Shown in pieces: positions 48,690 to 61,115 of a stretch of 64,000 bases of DNA. Position 1 is the stretch's first letter. Each line of letters opens with the position of its first letter. Where the stretch lies: contig NC_092030.1 in NCBI RefSeq assembly GCF_042242105.1, positions 2,677,501 to 2,741,500 of the forward strand. Direction: 5' to 3'. The notes beneath the pieces were generated by a model. It saw nothing but the letters and a program-made list of their open reading frames with translations. It did not search any database and had not been told where the DNA came from. The DNA is from Pempheris klunzingeri. Taxonomy: Eukaryota > Chordata > Actinopteri > Acropomatiformes > Pempheridae. Both the position numbers and the translations under genes were made by a program.

Positions 48690-51600
48690 GCAGGAATGAA
48701 CCAAACACCAGACTCTGCTCAGTGTGTTGTAGGAGGTAATATGTTAACTGAAGAATATTCAACTTAAATCAAGGTACATTTAGCTGCATGATTTCTACAT
48801 GGATACTGTAATTACATTCATTTTTATACTTGATTATTTAAGTGCCACATTAATTCAACAGCAAATATGAGGAATCTTCACATCCTAATGTTTCACAACC
48901 CTGAAGTCAGAGCCAGACAGACGCATGTTTAATCTCTTCATGTCTGCCTCCCTGTCTTTACCCGTCTGTCATTATTTGGAGCCTCTAATGTTGCTTCAGA
49001 CTCTATTTGTGTGTGTGTACTGTATATCTTACTAATTCCACTGTTCTGCTGTTGTCACAACGCCGCTTGTCTGCTAATGCCTGTGTTGTCTCCAACTGCA
49101 GGTTTATGGTTTTTGTTATCACATTAGCACGGTTTAGCTCAGTTAATTGTCTGATCGCAGCTCACGTTCGCACTAAATCCCCACAAGTTACACCACTAAC
49201 ATCCTAGGAGCCGTTCTGTTTACGTGCACTGCCAAAATGTCCCAGCTTCCCATGTTGGTCTGTGGCCGTGCTGTAATCTGATACCGGTTTCGAGTAAATG
49301 CTTCCTTGTAACAGTTTAGTTCCACAGAAACATGTTCTGTGTGAAAGCTCCCTTTGCTTACGTGCTTCCAACTGTGTATCAGCCAAACCTGATCGAGAAA
49401 TAGTTGGGACACGTGGTGCATATCTTTTACTGTTTGAATGGCACAATTAAACTGAATGAAAAGTATAAAAGTATAGTATACCTATAAAACTATATACACG
49501 TCCTCTGTAATGTGGATTGAAATGGAGATGGAGGCATGGTTGGCTATGCACTTGTGTTTTACTGTAACAACTCAACCTCAGGTCTACACACTCCATCCTG
49601 GGAGGATCCCAAGGTGTTCCTATGCTATAATGGATGTGCAGTCTCTAACATGTTCTGGTCTGCCCTGTGGTCTCCTCCCAGCTTTGCAGAGAGCATCTTA
49701 GAGAGACGTTGTGATCAGATTCCCAAATGAGCTCAGTACAAAGCAGCTCCTCATACTGTCCAAGAACCGTGCATGAAACAATTTGTTTATTAACTATGGT
49801 CTCTGGGCAAGATTGCTGAAAATGTTTGCTAATTTGTAGTAAATACCCTATAAATGTTTTAGAATATACAAGAGACAGAGTTGAAGTTTCTTAATCGGAT
49901 ACATTCAAGAAGGTGGAGCCTGATTTCGACAGTGCTGGCATAGAGGACTCGAGTTTGGCAACAGCAGACCGCTTGGCAGAGAACTCAGCCTTGTTTCAAT
50001 AACCACAAGACACCTGACTGCACTGACTTGTTTGGTAAGAGCCACTGAACAGGTGCACTGTTAATAGGCTGAATAGCTGTCGGAATATATCAAAAAAACC
50101 TGACAAACATTTTTGGTGGGGGGGGGGGGTTATGACACAACAGATGCATGAAGTGCTGTGAGTTGCACAGGCATGTCTCTCTCGTCAGGTCTTGCCAGGC
50201 GAGTTTTGTTCTAACCTGTCTTCTCCTCCTTCCATCCCCCACTAGTCTGGAAAACACACCTACTGCATTTCAGTGGAATCATCCTACAGGTGAGGGGGTG
50301 TGTGAGTGTGTATTGATCTTATTTAGCCTTTGACTCTCCGGAAAAGAAGTATTTACATGGTCACATCGATGCCGTATTCAACATGTTTTCTATAACATCT
50401 TTATTTTTCCTTGGCCACACCTGCAGTCCCGTCTGAAAGGTGCGACACAACTGAAGTTTATTTTTCTCAGGGATGCCAGAGCAGAGGTTTGTGAGTCAGC
50501 GTGAGTCAGTGATTGATTAGATTAGTTTGGACTGTCGTTTTGAAATATAAAGTTGCTCCATCAATGTCATGGATATTTGTTGTGAGCAAGAGTGTGTGTA
50601 TGACTCAGCCCATTTAAAGATAAGGCAGAGGGAGGAGGAGGTGATTGTGTGTGTTTATGGGGAAAAAGGTGGGCATTCACAGATCTCGGCTTTCTTCCTG
50701 TTCCCTCCCTTCTTTTTGTTTCAGATTCTCTCAGAAGGGGAACTCAGACAGACACCTGAAGACCCGACCACAAGAATTCAATCTCCACTGCCACATCTGC
50801 ATGATTTAGCTCTGTGAGTAGATATTTTTCCACTTATTCCTATTTTCACGTGTCGTTGGGTTGTCTCACTGTGCTGTATGCCTGCCCTGAAGCCAGTGGT
50901 GACCACAGTCGTGCTGTGTTGGTGAAAAACCTGACTGACGAGATGCCTGAGAAGTACCATAACTTCACCACCACCACTTATTTATCAGATAACCTTCCAC
51001 GCTACAGAGCTTAGCAGAAAGGCTTTATGTTAAACTGCAGGTACTGCATATTATCATTTTATATCTGTATATATTATGCTCTAATATGTGCATTACACAG
51101 TTGTGCTGTCCTACATGCTTTGGTTTGTTTAGTCTTACAGGTTTAGTTGAACACGGTGTCCTTTAACATCTCTAATGCTGCTGCTGAAACAACTGGAGTT
51201 GTTAGCATTTCACTTCTCTGTGTGTCTCATGTGAAAAGAATAACTGCAAAAAACACACACACACGCTTTTTGTTTTGATGTTCAACCCTTCAAATAGTTT
51301 CTTACACTACTGTGTTTGTGCAGTTAGGCTGTGGCGCACTTATTTGTATGTGATGATTTAAAAGTAAAATAAGGGCGAGACACGCACCCAGCACACAGCT
51401 CTCAGTTCCATGCTCTGTGTTGGCACTGAAATTAGTTTGTAAACGTACATCTTAATCTATTACACACATCTTGTTTCGTTCTCGTTTAACCTGTATAAAG
51501 ACAGAAATGTATCAGTGGTGTTAAATATGTTTTGGGGAATTCTATGGAGAAACTCTGGATGCACATGGCTCCATTTGAATTTAAAATCTCTTGATATGTT

Positions 51601-51842
51601 CATGCTCACTGGTGAGAAACATCATAATCATTAAGAGTATAGAAAATTCAGACTGTCCCTGTCGTGCATGTTTCTTTATGGTTTACAAAGCTGGTGTTTC
51701 TGTCGGGCACCTGGGTCCTGCAGAAAAGCCTCGGTGTTTTCTCTTTGTCATGTGTCTTTGTTGTGTTTTAGGGTGCGGCTCCCTTCCATTCATAGCTCCC
51801 GTCTCCCACTCTCCTTCCATTTATCACTCCCTCCCTTTCTAG
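48690..51842. other. Interval between receptor gene and downstream EGF-TM exon
   Basis: No LDLa, EGF or YWTD module could be read here. Weak exon-like segments between acceptor- and donor-like sites exist at about 50246-50290 and about 50725-50814; both keep phase 0 between them but resemble no known family. A G run lies at about 50118-50130. Confidence 0.4.
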
Positions 51843-52801
51843 TCCAAGTTTCGTCCCTTCCTTCCACCCCCCCCCCCTCTACGATGTCAATCCCTGTCCC
51901 TCCTCCCCAGCCAAGAGGCATCGACTACAGCCTGCCCACCTGTGGAGAGATTCAGTGCAGTGGTCGTGGTGCCTGCGTGGTTCCTGCTGGTGGCGGCACT
52001 GATCTGGTGTGTGACTGTGACCTGGGCTACAGAGGTGAATCCTGCGACGACACGGTCAACGGGGCGTTGAGCTTACCGCTGACCCTCAGCGTGCTGGGCG
52101 TCATCGCCGGGCTGCTGATCCTGGCTTTCATCGTCGCCAAGATGAGGCAGAAGCAGAAGAAGAGACAAAGGTACTGGAATATATCAGTGGAGTCTTTCTG
52201 GTGGAAGCTTTCCCATTTGTTGCTCTTGTGGGACAAACTCTTAAATGAGATTGAATTAATTCAAGACAAACATAACTAAGACAAGTGACTGTACACAAGT
52301 TAACTAAATATGTGCAGAACAATCCTAAATAAACTGGACATGATGTATGAAACCAAAAGTTTCTGATGGTATATTATTGAACATCGGACAGATCAGGATC
52401 ATTTCCCACCCTACATAAGAAATGTGGTCGATACTGATCCACTCATTTCGCTCTCAAAAAGAAAACAAAGAGATATGATATGATATGACTGAAAACAAGG
52501 AGTTTACTCTTGGAGATGTGTCATCCCTCATGAATGACAGGGTTTCATCATGTCACTGAAAATGAAAGCTGCTGTTCAAAGCAAATGTGTGGAATGTCTG
52601 TTGGAGAGTGTCTACTTTCACTGCATGCTGAAAGATCCTACGTGCTGAACAGTGTTTGCTACGTGCTCATACACGAACACGGATGTTCACTCCTGTGTTC
52701 ACCTGGTTGGCAACAACAATGTAAGATGTGAAAAATGAGTTGTGTCTTTTGTCAACAGGGAAATTCAGGCAGCAAAACACGGCTACAATGTCGCTGTGTG
52801 A
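51843..52801 (+). CDS. Orphan EGF plus transmembrane cassette, partial (alternative receptor terminus or separate gene)
   Basis: Exon 51843-52170 follows a TTTCTAG acceptor in phase 1. It encodes a Pro/Ser-rich linker, an EGF module (CGEIQCSGRGAC...CDCDLGYRGESC) and a membrane segment (about LTLSVLGVIAGLLILAFIVA) with basic stop-transfer residues KMRQKQKKRQR. It ends AAAG|GTACTG in phase 2. Exon 52759-52801 completes the frame with REIQAAKHGYNVAV and TGA at 52799-52801. Entry and exit phases, module order and even the AAAG|GTACT donor equal those of the receptor's own anchor exon (47471-47774). No matching extracellular exons were found upstream within 3 kb. It could be spliced in frame to receptor exon 44697-44804, or be the end of a degraded tandem copy. 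The function is unknown beyond a type I membrane anchor. Confidence 0.6.
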
Positions 52802-55440
52802 ACAAATCTCCATCATCATATCTGAGGTAGGCATTCAGCTGGAGGTTCAATATATTACAATACTTTTAATTAATTTTTTAATTCCTACATTGTTTACATC
52901 CATGTTTTCTTGCTATTTTTCTTCTACTTCTTTGCTGCCTTCTCTTTTCTTTGTACACATTTGTCTGTGTGTTACCGCCATCACCTGTCTGTGTAACGGC
53001 AGGACGTGAACTCACATGCACACAGAAGAATGTGTTCTTAAACACATTTCTCCACAGCACTACTAGTGGTGACAAACTCTGAATTCACAGACACCTCTGA
53101 TCTGTATCTTTTCTGTCACTGCAACCAAGACACAAGAATGATGAATAAGTAAAACTAATTCCTCTCTTTTCCTTGTCCAGGTCAACCATGACTTAGTGGC
53201 CAGTGGCTCCGTTCGGCCTGCACCAGCTTTCTCCTGCGGCGAGCTTCCAGCACAGTTTGCTGAATGTTGTGAGATTTTGTTGCTACTGCAGAACGACTGA
53301 TCATCCTAGAGACTCAAACGCTGAGCTGATGAACTGAGCTTTCGCAGCTTTAACACGACACTGACTCACTGCAGTAATGTTGTTTTTTGTAGGTTTGGAG
53401 GTTGTGGATAAAAAAAACTATCACTTTAAAGTATATCCATCAAACAAATAGCATGCATGTACTACAGAGCCCTCAGTCTGCTAACTTAGACAGATGATAG
53501 ACTTACAGGCATGTGTTTACTGTAACTGAGCTGAATTTGGGGGTATTGAATCTTTACCTTCTTTACATCTGTGTTGCAGCGTGCATCTGAGGACAGCAGA
53601 GTTTATTTGAGAAAAACACCAGTTGAGGTTTTCTCAGTCCTGAGTAGTTCACCATAACCCACCGGACTATTTTTTTTCTTGTTAGCTTGCTTTAATATTC
53701 GTATTTCTTGTTATTTATAGAATTTTGATGAACTCTTGTGGCAACTTAGTGTTAAAAAACTGTAATTAAACATAAAGATTGTAAGCATCAGTCCCAACAG
53801 CAGGTGCAACCATTTGGGTCCACACACTAACTGAATTGAGCTTTTATGGACCAAATGATCAACGTGATTCCAGATGAAGTTGTTTATAGTCTGAATGCAC
53901 AGCAGGAAACGTCAGGATCTGTCTAAAAATATAAACAAGGGCTTATTTCCATAGATAAGCCGACCGTGTCCTGTAACACTGGCTAAAATACCGTAAGCGT
54001 TCACCTCTCAGTTGCTGTCGCTGTCGGAGGAGAAGCTTCCCTCACATACACAGAAAGCAGTGCTACGTCTCACTGCCATGTTTGGTGAGTGAATTCATGA
54101 AGGTGTCGAAAACCAAAAGTGGGAGAACTTGAGATGTTTTCACAGCAGTCAATTTCAAAACGGGCAAATCAGGAATTTTAACCAGCTTTGACTTGACCTT
54201 GTGTAGTTGCTGCTTTATCGTGCCATCCATATTACATTTATCTGCTCTGAGCCTCTTGAGATTGTTGTTGGGTGTATTTGTTGTTGGGTGCATCTGGTTC
54301 GCTCCTAGTTGAAAATAATCAGATTCCTATGTGCACCTAACAGGAAGGCACCAACACATCACTGTCATTCTTCATCTCTGCTTTCTGTTGGAATGAAAAC
54401 ACAAGGGCACTAGAGGTAATCTGGGAATTGAGATTTGAGATTCGACAGAACAAACTCTCAGGAAACGGCGACTGTATTTTGGCTCTGAACCTGTGCAGAC
54501 GTCTCAGGATCAAAGCCACACAGCCGTCGTCCTACATGGTTTGGACCTTTCTGAGTAACCAAGTTACTCTCAGGAACATAGCCAGTGTTAAGTGCTCTTC
54601 TGTGCTGTGTGTCTGTCTTTTGTACCCTACTGACTGAATTACCGTGTTTTGAATGCCTTTTTTTGTAACTTAACTGCAAGCATTAGCATGACATAACTTT
54701 TTTATAGACTTGTTTTTCTCTCTGCAGTCACACGTGTATCGACAAGCTTCTTTTAAAAACCGAGCATCAACTCTTTAACGATTTGTTAATCATGTAATCA
54801 TGAGCAAACACACTTTAGTCTCTCATATTTGTATTTATGGAAAACGGATGATAAGGAACTATGTCAACAACCCCAAACTAAAATCTATATGCATCATTTT
54901 GAATTCCTCTCCTGTCATAAATTGTTTGGCACAGTTTAGCTTTTAAGCCCGACCCATTTAATTGTCTTTTGGCCTGATTATTATTATTTTTTAAAGGCTT
55001 AAGTGTTTATTTTGTGATGCTTTTGCTGACTACTAACTACCGTTGGTTGGACCTGAATATTTATTAGCAACTATTGCTGTTTACTCAGTGAGACGCACTT
55101 TGTCACAGAACAAGCTTTGTGGAACAAGTTGAGCCTTGGGATAAATTAATTTGTCTATGCGTCTCCCTGCAATTGTCAATGCTGTCTATTCTAATGGACT
55201 ATTTCTTTGGCAAGCACACTTTTAAAAGTTCACCCACTGTCACCATCATTCTCATGAGCAACTGTATTTAATTCACTTTTTGCGATTCATGACTACAATA
55301 CCTTTGTTGCACAAACACTTTTTTTGCACAGTATATGTCGTCTGTTCAGCAACTTTCAAATAAAATGTACAACAACCCAACAAATCATTGTTTTTGTTTC
55401 CATCCGCTGTTTAAATGCAATAGATTTGTATAAATAAAGT
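52802..55440 (+). other. Probable 3' UTR and downstream sequence of the EGF-TM unit
   Basis: A donor (GAG|GTAGGC near 52827) and an acceptor (TGTCCAG near 53180) suggest one more untranslated exon. AATAAA signals lie at about 52328, 55359 and 55434. No coding potential was recognised. Confidence 0.4.
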
Positions 55441-57818
55441 CAGTTACTGACATGATGAAGTGGTCTACACTACTGCTTTTTCTTTCTTGTTTATCATGAA
55501 CAATTTGCAGTTGTGTAGGGTTTTATAGTTAGTTAACCTGTCCAGTGTGGATCCTGCCATTAGCTACCGTTTCCAGCTGTACGGACAGGTGGTTACAAAA
55601 ATGGTCCAAAGAGTGAGAGCTATGTATTACTCTGATAATGTTAAGCTGCATTAACATTTGTTAAAGTTCATAATAGTAATCTTTATGGCTATCCAGATAC
55701 CAGTGATATACAAAACTAATGGGTTTGTTTCTCTAGAATCATTACTAAGTTGTAATGGTATCAGTGTGTATTCCTACTGTGCATACACCAAACATACACG
55801 GCTGCCTGGTTAAACTCTTCCTGGGCTTCGGTGACATGAGAGTATCGGCTTCAGTGTTTACTAAACTCAACAGGAACTGAGACTGGGAACGACTGATCTG
55901 CAGTCATGCAGGCTGACGAGCTAACTGTCTGTCATCGGAGAAAATATGTATCTGGTACGACGAGGAACAGGAAGGATCAGGCTTCAGGCGATACTATGTC
56001 AACACCTGCTTTCCTGTTAACTGAGCAGACTTTGCATGGTTGTTTTACCGACGGAGGAGCACGCTGACAGTGAACCCTGAACGCAGCATCTATCCTCACC
56101 CCACCAACCATCATTTCATGAGTCAGTCCACTCTATATGATGGACACAACACATCTTGAAACCCTCCTTTAGAAATCTGATCTTTTGCAGAAGCCGGTAA
56201 ATTCATACTTTTAGTGTTTTTGTGTGTGACATTGTGAGAGTTCAAAATTAATTACGACTAATCCCAGTAATACCAGTGTATGTACAGGTAGTACAGTGAA
56301 TATGTCCGCTGTACATTATCACAAGATGGTTGAAGGCTGTTACAAAATATACAAAATATAGAGCAAAAATAATAAATTAGGTTCAAATGTAATTGTTCCT
56401 GTCCCATAAAGTGTCAGTGTCTTTTTACGAAGTGAAAAGTAAATATTTGAAATGACTTCTCCCTCTGTGATTGGTCGCTTTAACACGTCTCTCTATACCT
56501 CAGCTGTCACTGGCTGTGGCATTCAACAGGTCCTGCAGGGAGAAGTGCATCAGGCCCATTTAACAACAAAGGACTCAGGAGCAGCTATAGAGCCACAACT
56601 GCTCATTACAGTGTCGCCTTGTTTGAAATGTTCAGCCAGTTTAAACAGAAGAGGTAATGTTGTCAGACAAGATGGGTTAAGAAGCCAACCTCTCAGACCG
56701 GTCGGGCTGCATTGTCAGTAAATGTACGAGGTTAAGACTGAGCAGACATGGAGGTAAAGAAAGACAAAATGCAGCCCGCCTGTGTGTTTGAATAGTGTCC
56801 ATAATGACTTCTGCCCTCTCGTTCTGTGGAAGCCGTCACAGCTGCTAGAATACATTACTTTGAACATTTCAGATTCTTGCTCTAAAGGCTATTTCCAGTT
56901 ATAAAATCTCTTTAAAACTTTTTAAACAAGCACGTCTGCAAAATTTGAAAATCTCAATATTGTGCGTATGGTTCACATTCACCTCCACCCATGCAGAACA
57001 AGAAGAATTACGTCATTAGCAAAGCACAGTGCACATTTAATAAACAGCACTTGTATTACAGAGCAATTAGGACAATATTGATCACCTCAGGATGCTTCTC
57101 TCAACAGGCGTCCTGCTGTCCTACCAGGTTGGCCATAATTGTAAAGTGCATTAGAATCCAGTATTTACATAAGAATGGAGGAAGGAAATGGCTTGTGCAT
57201 TAATGCACACAGAAAAAAAAAGCTTCCTTAAAGGCGAGGACTATTTACAAATGGAGTTCAGCTTAATTTGCAGAATATCAAAGACCAGCCACGGTAAACT
57301 TCAACTCAATATCATTATTCTTCAAAACAAGGTAGGTTCCTCCTTCACTTTCAATCTCACATTATTATATTTACCCAATTTTTACCTTCATGACAGTAGC
57401 TGCACTGCTGGAGGCATTCATTATAATGATGTTAGTGTTCATCACAGCCCAGCTGAGCCCTCACTGAGCCAGTGCACCCATCATTAAACTTAAACTCTTC
57501 CGGGTGTGTGCCTCCAAGTACCACAGTCTTAATGATGAAACATTAAAAATGATCCTGCTTCACTTGATAGTGAGTCTGCAGTCATCTGTTCTATGATGAG
57601 CCTTCAATATTAGTTTTATAGCCTCCATCAGCTGACAGCTTTAAACTACTTTATGGGATTAGTGTCTCCTGTTATCACTACAATAATATTACAGATATTA
57701 ACTGACTACATGTTAGAAAGTCATGGTTCAGTGTCATGGCCTCTTCCCCCTCTCAGATAGTCATGTTTGTCTCCAGGTCGGGGCTTTAGTGTGTGTCCAG
57801 ATGTGGGTCGTGTGCCCC
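55441..57818. other. Intergenic, nothing recognised
   Basis: AT-rich sequence with only short chance frames. The claudin-23 3' UTR (minus strand) must lie at its right end, but I did not find a decisive poly(A) signal. Confidence 0.5.
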
Positions 57819-58646
57819 TCATAGGTCGGCATCATAGGGTCTGCCGCTGTAGGAGGTGTTGACTGAGCGGGCCGCGGGGCTCTTGGCTCTTGGGAAGGAC
57901 ACATCTTCATCCAGGGAGTCCTTGGAGTAGGGCACGCTGCTGCTGGCGCTGCTCCGGGCCCGGTTCAGGCTCGGCACGTCGACGCGTCTCGGCGGCGGCT
58001 TCTGGTGGTTGAACTGGCCCATGACCTCCTCCACCCGTCTCTCCCCTCGGTTCTTCCCTCCGCAGCAACGCCAGATCCCGATGAACATGACGAAGCCGCC
58101 CAGGACTTCAAATATCCCGCCGATGTAGCCCAGGATGATGCAGTAGCCGACCTGCACGTCTGCGAGCGACGACCCCGACGGGATTTCGGTGAGGATGTGG
58201 GTGTACCAGGCGATGGGGATGATGGTCATGACGCCCGAGAGGAAGATCAGCAGCCCCCCCAGGCCGGCCACCGTCCAGTTAGGCCTGTCTGTCCAGCAGC
58301 GGACCCCGGGGATGGCCACGGCCAGCCCGATGAGAGTCACGATGAGGGAGGCCACCATCAAACCCTGCGCCACCGGGATGATCTCCTGGGCGAAGTATTC
58401 GGTGTCCTGCTGGTTGCACTCCGACCTCGTGGAGGACGTGGTGGTCCTGCAGATGTCCCAGATGCCTTGCTGGAGGAACTCGTCGGACGGGGAGTTGGGG
58501 AGGTTATTCAGGGTCCTCCAGTTCGGGGCCACGGTGGCCGTCAGATCCAGCACCCACCCGCAGGGAGCCATGACCATGCCGAAGATCAGGATGCCCGGGG
58601 TGCGCAGGGATAACCGGATCCACTCCTCCGTTGATCGCCGCGGCAT
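57819..58646 (-). CDS. cldn23: Claudin-23
   Basis: A four-span tight-junction membrane protein, 275 residues, in a single coding exon. Membrane segments lie at about 17-37, 92-114, 127-147 and 168-192. The first loop has the claudin signature W43...G61-I-W63...C66...C77, with GIW in place of the usual GLW. The second loop contains WYTHILTEIP. It is recognised as claudin-23 by APCGWVLDLTATVAPNW (human APCGLLLNLTGTLAPGW), the GVRCW and ISWY-type stretches, the long basic/Ser-rich tail and the end YDADL (human DSDL). Relative to the human protein the chain has about 14 extra N-terminal residues (MPRRSTEEWIRLSL). The frame stays open upstream, but MPRRS is the natural start. A minus-strand acceptor at 58847 (TTGCAG) suggests a 5' UTR exon boundary 200 bp before the ATG. 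Confidence 0.92.
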   Translation of the reverse strand: MPRRSTEEWIRLSLRTPGILIFGMVMAPCGWVLDLTATVAPNWRTLNNLPNSPSDEFLQQGIWDICRTTTSSTRSECNQQDTEYFAQEIIPVAQGLMVASLIVTLIGLAVAIPGVRCWTDRPNWTVAGLGGLLIFLSGVMTIIPIAWYTHILTEIPSGSSLADVQVGYCIILGYIGGIFEVLGGFVMFIGIWRCCGGKNRGERRVEEVMGQFNHQKPPPRRVDVPSLNRARSSASSSVPYSKDSLDEDVSFPRAKSPAARSVNTSYSGRPYDADL

Positions 58647-58846
58647 GATGTCTGTGCAGGATGTCTTCTCTCTCCCAAACTCAGAGTAGAGATCCAGGCA
58701 GGAGTCTCTGAGTTTTGACACAACAGCTGCTCTTAAAAAACAAGTCCGACTGAAACCTGGCAGTGGGCGGGGCACCAGCCTCACCTGCCTGCCCCCGTCC
58801 CCAAACGGGACAGGTGTGACCAGGCTGGGAGCTTTTTCATCTTCAC
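58647..58846 (-). other. cldn23: cldn23 5' UTR part of coding exon
   Basis: On the minus strand a pyrimidine-rich stretch and GGGTTGCAG precede position 58846, a convincing acceptor, so at least one upstream untranslated exon is expected. This 200-nt leader happens to be open in the same frame as the protein. Confidence 0.5.
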
Positions 58847-58849
58847 CTG

Positions 58850-61068
58850 CAACCCAAAAAAAAGAGAGGGAGAGGACAGTTTCGACGAGGCTTTTATCAT
58901 GCAAATGTCTGCTCAGAGATAAAGATAAAGATGTATTTTATCACTGAAGGCCTCTTGATGAAATCTGCTCGCTGGAGTTTATAAATATCACAAGAATTAG
59001 TCCTCAAATACTGTTTCAGTAACTTTACAGGGGTCACCTGAGGGACTAACCCTAACCCTAAATACAGAGAGTGTCTGATAGGATGGGCCACCTCCTGAAC
59101 CAACACAGCACGTTCTTAGAAATGAAAGTTTTCCCACCGATTTTTATTGATGAACCACAACACGTTTGAATTTTCAGCTCAGCAACCTTCCCCCCCCAGG
59201 AGAGGGAAATCACAGCAAGTGGGCCTGTTTGTGAAGATGGCTGAGGGGTGGGATGTCATTCATTCAATAAAACAAGTGTGACACTTTGTTGAAATGTTAA
59301 ATTAAAGCAGCACTAAGGCTTGCATGCGATTCCTAAACCTGTTATAGTGTAAGATGTGAGCTGAACAGGCTCCTGTTGGGGCCTAAGATCAAGGAAACGT
59401 GCAGCAGGCTGTTATTTTTCCTCGTTACAAATTTCCCAGCAGGTGATCAGCTTTAGAACATGTCGGCTTCAGAGATTAAGATGGCGATGGCTTTGGTTTG
59501 ATGCCACGGTGGTTGTGTGGGAAGCATTTTTAGTAAGAATGTAGATGTGCAGGAACCTTCTGACAGTGGTTCAAATACCTTTCTGCCTCATTGTCCTCTC
59601 GTCCTCTCTCCTTCACGCGTTTCTATCTGCGTATCTGTGTCTGTTTTTATGGAGCTTTTTCTCCCTTTCTGACTGCTCCTGCTCTTCCTGAGGTCTCCTC
59701 TCAAATCAGCATTGCTAATCCCATGAAAGTGGATTATTCACAAATGCTTCTGAAGTTTCTTCAGGGTGTAAAGTTCATTACAAAATTCATATAGTTAACT
59801 AAACTGAAAAAATCATTTATTTAAGTGAAATGAAAATAAAAACTAGACTACAGAAAAGGAAAACAATATCATGTACTTACAAAACTACACACAGGATATG
59901 TCTTTACTTTAAGCTCAATTCTGAACTTCTCAAACTCCTCAGATCTTAAAGCCCCTGACAAACATCGTCCATATTATGAACAAGAAACCCTGAAACCACG
60001 ACTGAAACTACTAGAAACTAAAACATCTTAAAACAATAAAAACTAAACTGAAAGGAGCAACTGGCTGAGATGAAACTGGGTTAAGAAAAAAAGTAATGAC
60101 AAACACAAATGTACAACAGCCCTGGTTTATTGGTGCGTATCAGTGATTTCTCTCATGTCATCACTGCGCTCAGATCCTGAGATGGAGGTGGGGTTTCTGA
60201 GGAGCTGAACAACCTGATGATACACCCAGAGATTATAGTACAGAGTTTAAGTTGAACATCAACATCCAGTTTGATTGTTTTACCCAGTGGGACGGGTTTT
60301 GTGATTGCCGTTACCAAAATAACATTCATCTGAAGAGCTGCTTATTTCAGTGGATGAGACATTGATTCAGAGTAGTTAGCAGTGCCCTCGGTGCCAGTGG
60401 CTGTTTTTGCCTTAAGGTTTCTTGTGTGTTTTTCCTTTAAGTGTGTGAAATTTGCATAATGTCATTGATTGTACAAATCCAGACTATTAAATCACGTGTT
60501 CCTTGTTGTGAGAATTGTTTTTTCAGGGCAGGTTTAACTCTGACACACAAAGGAAGTATGAGAGGTATGTCGACCAACCAGACAGAACTCTGCATGCTCG
60601 TCTCCTGACGCCACAGTCCTGTTTTATCACTTCTGCAAGCTGAGTCACTGCTGTAGCAGCTGTCATGCATGATCAGCCGTCACATCATTCATTATACTTG
60701 TGGCAGTCTTGGACACAAAAGCCACAGAGGATCTATTGTGAAACTCTGTATCTTTCCATGTTTAATTGGCCTTTTGATGCTGACCGACCACCACCTCTGC
60801 TGCTGGAAGTACTACTAGTATTTAAAGGGGAAAATCAGTGCACCAAAGTGTCAAATTAACATAAAGTTCAAACTCTGTGGCCTCACGCTGAGATACCGGA
60901 TGTTATTTTGAAATAAAGTGTCGGGGAAAATGGTTTTCTTGGTCAATGCAAAATGTATTGTTTTTGTTTTGGAAAAGCGGATGTTGTCTGTATTCAATTG
61001 CATCTTAGCTTAACTTAAGTAAATGAAGGAATAGGTGCAGTTTTTTGTTTTAAATATCTTTCATACTT

Positions 61069-61115
<47 letters not shown>

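Noticed and set aside
50725-51014. Exon-like segments that could be upstream exons of the orphan EGF-TM unit
   Set aside because: Phases can be matched but the peptides show no LDLa, EGF or YWTD features and one ends in a stop; evidence is too weak to model a gene.
58005-58613. Plus-strand frames of 166-202 codons opposite claudin-23
   Set aside because: Antisense shadows caused by the high GC content of the claudin exon; the minus-strand product has clear family motifs.
59047-59060. CCCTAA telomere-like repeat
   Set aside because: Only two to three units, expected by chance in 64 kb.
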